This document shows positions 59,731-64,000 of a stretch of 64,000 bases of DNA, in pieces (within the stretch, counting starts at the first letter, position 1; each line of letters begins with the position of its first letter). The DNA is taken from positions 124,001-188,000 of the forward strand of contig JBQQPY010000002.1 of assembly GCA_052258065.1 (NCBI GenBank), read 5' to 3'. Origin of the DNA: JBQQPY01 sp052258065 (lineage in GTDB: Bacteria > Pseudomonadota > Gammaproteobacteria > Enterobacterales > Enterobacteriaceae). The translations under genes and the position numbers were made by a program. The notes below the pieces were generated by a model, which was not told the DNA's origin, ran no database searches, and saw only the letters and a list, made by a program, of their open reading frames with translations.

Positions 59731-60215
59731 TTTATGACCAAGCGATTACTCTGTTTTACTTCCTTCATTACCACACAGATCCGGGTATCGTTCACGCCGG
59801 GCAAACGTAGCGGTGTCTCGCCAAGCAGTTTACGATCGGCGGATATATTCCGGCACTCGCGTTTTAATAAATAGTCAAAATCGCCGGAAACCAGATGACA
59901 CTCCTAAATTTCTTCTAACTTCTGCACTGCAGCGTTAAATTATTCAAACGCATCCTGCGCGCTGAGGTTAAGAGTAACCTCAATAAATACCAGTAATAAT
60001 GCCCCTAGGTAGTGCGCAGCGCAGCAGCATCACCCTGGATGAAAACCCTGGCACTTCAGGCGCCGCACGCATTCCAGACATGGGGTTGCGATAAGCCGAC
60101 CCGCTTCGATAACATAACATTAGAAATTCGTCCGTTATAAATTCTTCCGTCTTTTTGCAGCTCGTTCAGGATGTTGCGGTCGATACGATCGCAATCTTTC
60201 CCTGGGCACTTTTAT
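59731..60215 (-). pseudogene. lrp: Leucine-responsive regulatory protein pseudogene
   Basis: Lrp is a global regulator of amino-acid metabolism. The minus strand from about 60,215 preserves DRIDRNILNELQKDGRIYN, then broken pieces of the helix-turn-helix (..CLECVRRLKCQGFHPG..), HYLGALLLVFIEVTLNLSAQ, ECHLVSGDFDYLLKRECRNI, LGETPLRLPGVNDTRICVVM and KEVKQSNRL. At least two frameshifts and a stop (in ..LEEI, stop, ECHLV) are present. Position between ftsK and trxB, divergent from trxB, is as in E. coli. Confidence 0.85.
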
Positions 60216-60697
60216 TGTCTGCAAAAATTAGTATCTCTCTTAATTTCTTTATACTTCCATAACCTTACGAACTTCATTATGTCAGGGGTTATCTAAGGAC
60301 CTATGATCATTTTTAAGGTAAACTTTTAGAATCATGCAAAATCTGTCTGTGAACATACTGAACGGCATTAGAGAGCGCTAGACGCGCTGCAATAGAAACC
60401 CTCTATGCTGACTAGCAGAAACTGCCAGCCTCAGATTTTTATTTACCCGGCTAGCTTTTTTCGCAAAAGCGCCGACGATTGTAAAAATAAAACGTTAAAA
60501 ATCAGAATAACATACTGATTATTAGCGATAACCTTCCTTACGAAACATTTTTAGCGATTTTCCCCCAATTATGCCCTGCCAGCGGCATAGATACCCTGAT
60601 TTTTAGAAAAATCGTTAACTACTTTTTACATCCTTTTTTAAATCTAGTAATTTTCTTATAATGCCTTGCTTATTAGGCTGATAACAACGAAGGAAAC
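60216..60697. other. lrp-trxB intergenic region
   Basis: AT-rich, no gene. It holds the former lrp promoter and the trxB promoter. The trxB ribosome-binding site GAAGGAAA lies 6 bases before its ATG. TTTTCTTATAATGCC near 60,650-60,664 contains a good -10 (TATAAT) for trxB with a T-rich upstream. Confidence 0.45.
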
Positions 60698-61666
60698 ATG
60701 TCTACCGTAAAACACAGTAAATTACTCATATTGGGTTCAGGACCAGCGGGCTATACGGCCGCAATATATGCTGCGCGCGCCAATCTAAATCCGATTTTAA
60801 TCACCGGTATGCAGCAAGGCGGACAGCTGACAACGACCACCGAAGTAGAAAACTGGCCTGGTGACCCCGAAGGGTTGACCGGGCCTCTACTGATGGAGCG
60901 TATGTTTGCCCACGCTAAAAAATTTAAAACGGAAATTATTTCCGACCATATTACTCAAGTTCATCTGCAAAACCGTCCGTTCCGCCTGGTCGGCGATAAC
61001 GGTGAATACAGCTGCGATGCCCTTATTATCGCTACTGGCGCCTCCGCGCGGTATTTGTGCCTGCCGTCCGAAGAAGCCTATAAGGGGAAAGGGGTATCCG
61101 CCTGTGCTACCTGCGATGGCTTCTTTTATTGCAATCAGAAAGTGGCGGTCGTCGGCGGTGGCAACACCGCCGTGGAGGAAGCTTTGTATCTAGCCAATAT
61201 CGCGGAGGAAGTGCATTTGATCCACCGTCGTGACACTTTCCGTTCGGAAAAGATCCTCATCGACCGTTTGATGGCTAAAGTCAATAACGGCAATATCGTC
61301 TTGCATACGAATCGAACGCTAGAAGAGGTGTTGGGAGACGAGATGGGTGTCACCGGCGTGCGGCTCAAAGCAGTGGCCGGCAATGTCTATGAAGATCTGA
61401 GGGTTGCCGGGGTTTTTATCGCTATTGGCCATAGCCCCAACACCGATATCTTCCGCTCGCAGCTGGCGCTAAAAAACGGTTATCTTCTGGTGCAGTCCGG
61501 AATGAACGGCAACGCAACCGCCACTTCAATTCCGGGAATATTCGCGGCCGGGGATGCCATTGACCATAACTACCGCCAGGCTATTACCTCCGCTGGGACC
61601 GGCTGCATGGCGGCTTTAGACGCCGCACGTTATCTCGACACACTGGCGCTAACCGGATCTCTCTGA
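60698..61666 (+). CDS. trxB: Thioredoxin reductase
   Basis: TrxB reduces thioredoxin with NADPH. The 322-residue product (E. coli 321) has the FAD motif LGSGPAGYTAAIYAARAN near residue 11, GQLTTTTEVENWPGDPEGL, the redox-active CATC in GVSACATCDGFFY near residue 136, the NADPH motif GGGNTAVEEALYLANIA near 153, and the C-terminal AAGDAIDHNYRQAITSAGTG. Clear ribosome-binding site and -10. Intact between the lrp pseudogene and cydDC, as in E. coli. Confidence 0.96.
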   Translation: MSTVKHSKLLILGSGPAGYTAAIYAARANLNPILITGMQQGGQLTTTTEVENWPGDPEGLTGPLLMERMFAHAKKFKTEIISDHITQVHLQNRPFRLVGDNGEYSCDALIIATGASARYLCLPSEEAYKGKGVSACATCDGFFYCNQKVAVVGGGNTAVEEALYLANIAEEVHLIHRRDTFRSEKILIDRLMAKVNNGNIVLHTNRTLEEVLGDEMGVTGVRLKAVAGNVYEDLRVAGVFIAIGHSPNTDIFRSQLALKNGYLLVQSGMNGNATATSIPGIFAAGDAIDHNYRQAITSAGTGCMAALDAARYLDTLALTGSL

Positions 61667-62086
61667 TATCGCCACGCTTCTGCGCGGCAAGACTGGTGTC
61701 GAATTTGATAGCCATCTGGCTATCTCAGAGCGGGCACCAGCGGCCATTGTTGATGCTTACAGTGCTCACCCTTGTGCGCGGAATACGCCATAAAGCGCAA
61801 TAAGCGTGCCCTATTGGGCAACGGCGCGCCTGCGTATGCGGCCATTGCGTCGTCGCAACCTTGGGTAGCACTATAAGCTTATCCGGGCCGCCTGTTCCCC
61901 TGCCCGCGGAACGCAACGCAGCTTAACGATCTGATGGGTAGTAATTCACCGACAGTGATTTTCTCTTCTCGCGTAAGAGGGCAAGATGTCAACAGACTAA
62001 CAACCTATAGGTCATTCCTATCTCGCTTCTCGGCATAAGGGTTTCGACCTTCACTGCTTGCCGCTCCAGTTGGAAACTGACGTTTA
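61667..62086. other. trxB-cydD intergenic region
   Basis: No recognisable gene. A nine-base perfect palindrome GATAGCCATCTGGCTATC at 61,707-61,724 lies 40 bases past trxB, without a T-run. The remainder is GC-richer than other gaps here and may be an eroded sequence I cannot identify. Confidence 0.35.
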
Positions 62087-63850
62087 ATGAATAAAAGTCG
62101 ACAACAAATCCTAGTGCGCTGGCTCAAGTTGCAAAGTAAACTGGTAAACTGCTGGTTGCGCTTTTCCATGCTTCTAGGTCTCCTGAGTGCCTTGGTCATC
62201 GTTGCCCAGGCATGGTCGCTGGCCGCCTTGCTACAGGCTTTAATTGTGGAGAAAGTTCCGCGCGCTAACCTGACCGACCGCTTTGTCTGTCTGGCAGCCT
62301 TATTCGCGCTACGCGCGGCGGTAAACTACGGTCGTGAGCGGGTGAGTTTTATCGCCGGCAGCGTATTACGCCGGAAAATACGCGCTCAAATGCTGGACCG
62401 TCTCGATCGGCTAGGACCGGCCTGGATCCGCGGAAAACCCGCCGGCAGCTGGAGCAGCATGCTGCTCCAGCAGATTGAGGATATGCACGACTATTATGCC
62501 CGCTATTTACCGCAAATGTCGCTATCCGTGCTGATACCGCTGATGATCCTTATCGTGGTATTTCCTATCAATTGGGCGGCGGGGCTTATTCTATTTTTAA
62601 CCGCCCCACTGATTCCGCTGTTCATGGCGCTAGTAGGCATGGGTGCCGCTGATGCTAACCGTCGCAATTTTCTAGTGCTGGCGCGCCTATCAGGTTATTT
62701 TCTCGACCGGCTGCGCGGACTGGAAACCCTACGGTTGTTCTTTCGCGCCGAGGCGGAAATGCAGGACATCCAACGCGCAACCGAGGCCTTCCGTCAGCGG
62801 ACCATGGAAGTTTTGCGGCTAGCGTTTCTATCGTCCGGCGTATTGGAATTTTTCGCCTCAATCTCTATCGCCGTCGCGGCGGTTTATTTTGGTTTTTCCT
62901 ATCTAGGAGAACTGCATTTCGGCAGTTACGGCACCGGCGTGACGCTGTTTTCCGGCTTTCTGGTGATGATCCTCGCACCCGAATTTTTTCAGCCGTTGCG
63001 CGATCTGGGCACCTTTTATCACGCTAAAGCCCAGGCGGTGGGCGCAGCAGAATCGCTGGTTTCCTTCTTGGAACACGACGATGTAAGCCAGGGTGCCGGC
63101 CAGGAAGCACCTGCCGCAGGGCCGGTTAATTTGCTCGCCAGAGATCTGTTGGTTCTATCGACGAACGGAAGCCAACTCGCCGGGCCGCTGAATTTTTCCG
63201 TCGCGGCAGGCCAGCGAGTTGCTATCGTTGGCGCTAGCGGCGCGGGCAAGAGCTCGCTGCTTAGCGTCTTACTGGGGTTCTTGCCCTATAGCGGCTCGCT
63301 GCAGGTTAACGGCCGCGAGCTACGAGCGCTATCACCACGCCTGTGGCGTGAACGGTTAAGCTGGGTTAGTCAGAATCCGATGCTGCCGGCGGCAACCCTC
63401 CGCGAAAATGTTCTGCTGGGTGCCCCGACGGCAGGTGATTCTCAACTGACGCAGGCGCTAGATGATGCCTATATGACAGAATTTCTTAAGACGCTGCCAT
63501 ATGGCTTGGACAGTGCGGTCGGCGAAGACGCCGGTCGTCTGTCAATGGGCCAGGCGCAACGTGTCGCACTGGCTCGCGCGCTGATCCGTGCCCCGGGGCT
63601 TCTGTTACTGGATGAGCCAACTACCAGCCTTGACGTATACATAGAACGGCTGGTCATGCGCGCAGTAGAAAGCGCTACGCGTCGCCAGACTACGCTGCTG
63701 GTTACGCATCAGTTGCAATCCATCGTAGATTTCGACGCTGTATGGGTAATGGACGGCGGCATTATCGCGCAACAGGGTCACTATGCTGACCTGGCGGCCA
63801 GAGACGGACCGCTGGCTGATTTAATTGCTTCCCGAGCACAGGAGCCGTAA
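62087..63850 (+). CDS. cydD: Glutathione/L-cysteine ABC exporter subunit CydD
   Basis: CydDC exports cysteine and glutathione to the periplasm and is needed for cytochrome bd assembly. The 587-residue product (E. coli 588) starts NKSRQQILVRWLKLQSKLVN. It has six membrane helices, with PLIPLFMALVGMGAADANRR near residue 175 and LAPEFFQPLRDLGTFYHAKA near 300. The ATPase domain carries Walker A VGASGAGKSS near 385, signature LSMGQAQRVAL near 487 and Walker B LLLLDEPTTSLD. It overlaps nothing, and cydC starts 2 bases after its stop. Intact. Confidence 0.95.
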   Translation: MNKSRQQILVRWLKLQSKLVNCWLRFSMLLGLLSALVIVAQAWSLAALLQALIVEKVPRANLTDRFVCLAALFALRAAVNYGRERVSFIAGSVLRRKIRAQMLDRLDRLGPAWIRGKPAGSWSSMLLQQIEDMHDYYARYLPQMSLSVLIPLMILIVVFPINWAAGLILFLTAPLIPLFMALVGMGAADANRRNFLVLARLSGYFLDRLRGLETLRLFFRAEAEMQDIQRATEAFRQRTMEVLRLAFLSSGVLEFFASISIAVAAVYFGFSYLGELHFGSYGTGVTLFSGFLVMILAPEFFQPLRDLGTFYHAKAQAVGAAESLVSFLEHDDVSQGAGQEAPAAGPVNLLARDLLVLSTNGSQLAGPLNFSVAAGQRVAIVGASGAGKSSLLSVLLGFLPYSGSLQVNGRELRALSPRLWRERLSWVSQNPMLPAATLRENVLLGAPTAGDSQLTQALDDAYMTEFLKTLPYGLDSAVGEDAGRLSMGQAQRVALARALIRAPGLLLLDEPTTSLDVYIERLVMRAVESATRRQTTLLVTHQLQSIVDFDAVWVMDGGIIAQQGHYADLAARDGPLADLIASRAQEP

Positions 63851-63852
63851 AC

Positions 63853-64000
63853 ATGCGAGCCTTACTGCCCTATTTCACTCTCTATCGCCGTCACGGCGGC
63901 CAGCTTGCCCTTGGCGTTCTGCTTGCTATTTCTACGTTACTAGCTAGCATCGGTCTGCTGACTCTATCCGGCTGGTTTCTCGCCAGCGCAGCGACGGCGG
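63853..64000 (+). CDS. cydC: Glutathione/L-cysteine ABC exporter subunit CydC (partial)
   Basis: The first 49 codons are present before the window ends: MRALLPYFTLYRRHGGQLAL, then GVLLAISTLLASIGLLTLSG and WFLASAATA. They match the E. coli CydC start (MRALLPYLALYKRH.., LASIGLLTLSGWFL). It begins 2 bases after cydD, the usual operon. Whether the remainder is intact cannot be seen. Confidence 0.93.
   Translation, partial: MRALLPYFTLYRRHGGQLALGVLLAISTLLASIGLLTLSGWFLASAATA

Overview
This window looks like a chromosomal segment from an insect-associated Enterobacterales bacterium in the middle of genome decay, most plausibly a Sodalis-like endosymbiont. That placement is inferred: protein matches were recalled from E. 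coli K-12 families and gene order was compared with E. coli from memory, with no database search. About eighteen host genes look intact, and they lie in a sea of broken insertion sequences, two gutted Mu-type prophages and more than a dozen recognisable pseudogenes.

Layout. 1-3.9 kb: IS481, IS91 and IS630 debris ending directly against coaA (3.9-4.8). 4.9-7.1: IS110 and IS630 remnants. 7.1-8.5: pabB. 8.5-9.9: IS481. 9.9-19.2: the E. coli block rpiA-serA-ygfA-ssrS-(zapA)-ygfB-pepP-ubiH-ubiI in conserved order. rpiA, ubiH and ubiI are intact, serA, ygfA, ssrS and ygfB are ruined, zapA is not seen, and pepP carries one frameshift in a poly(A) run. 19.4-22.9: nested and inverted IS481/IS630. 23.2-24.7: tRNA-Gly, pgsA and a uvrC pseudogene on the minus strand. 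24.7-34.25: a BcepMu/Mu-like prophage remnant with broken transposase, repressor and baseplate genes and a tail-fibre inversion system that still has an intact invertase. 34.25-37.4: thiB (5' end replaced by phage), thiP and thiQ. 37.9-41.6: IS debris around ffs (4.5S RNA) and the tRNA-Cys/tRNA-Leu pair. 41.6-44.1: tyrR, tpx and ycjG, all pseudogenes. 45.0-46.4: intact rpsF-priB-rpsR-rplI. 47.4-50.5: sppA intact, ydjA and ycaD pseudogenes. 50.7-64: the E. coli serS-rarA-lolA-ftsK-lrp-trxB-cydD-cydC neighbourhood. lolA, trxB and cydD are intact and cydC runs off the window. rarA, lrp and ftsK are broken, ftsK being split by a second Mu-like prophage. serS is frameshifted in an A8 run.

Function. 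What remains favours information processing (S6, PriB, S18, L9, 4.5S RNA, tRNAs, SerRS), envelope maintenance (LolA, SppA, PgsA), aerobic respiration (UbiH, UbiI, CydD, CydC), redox (TrxB) and cofactor supply (CoaA, PabB, RpiA, thiamine permease parts). Regulators and repair or stress genes (TyrR, Lrp, 6S RNA, UvrC, RarA, Tpx) are gone, and serine synthesis through SerA is lost.

Most interesting. (1) Three Hin/Gin-type crossover sites at 28.9, 30.3 and 33.1 kb each head an alternative tail-fibre C-terminus, and two inverted copies of the invertase gene form the arms of a large inverted repeat. (2) Several genes, including serS, are broken by one missing base in a homopolymer. This is either sequence error or an endosymbiont-style dependence on polymerase slippage. 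(3) A clean inversion separates glyW from cysT-leuZ.
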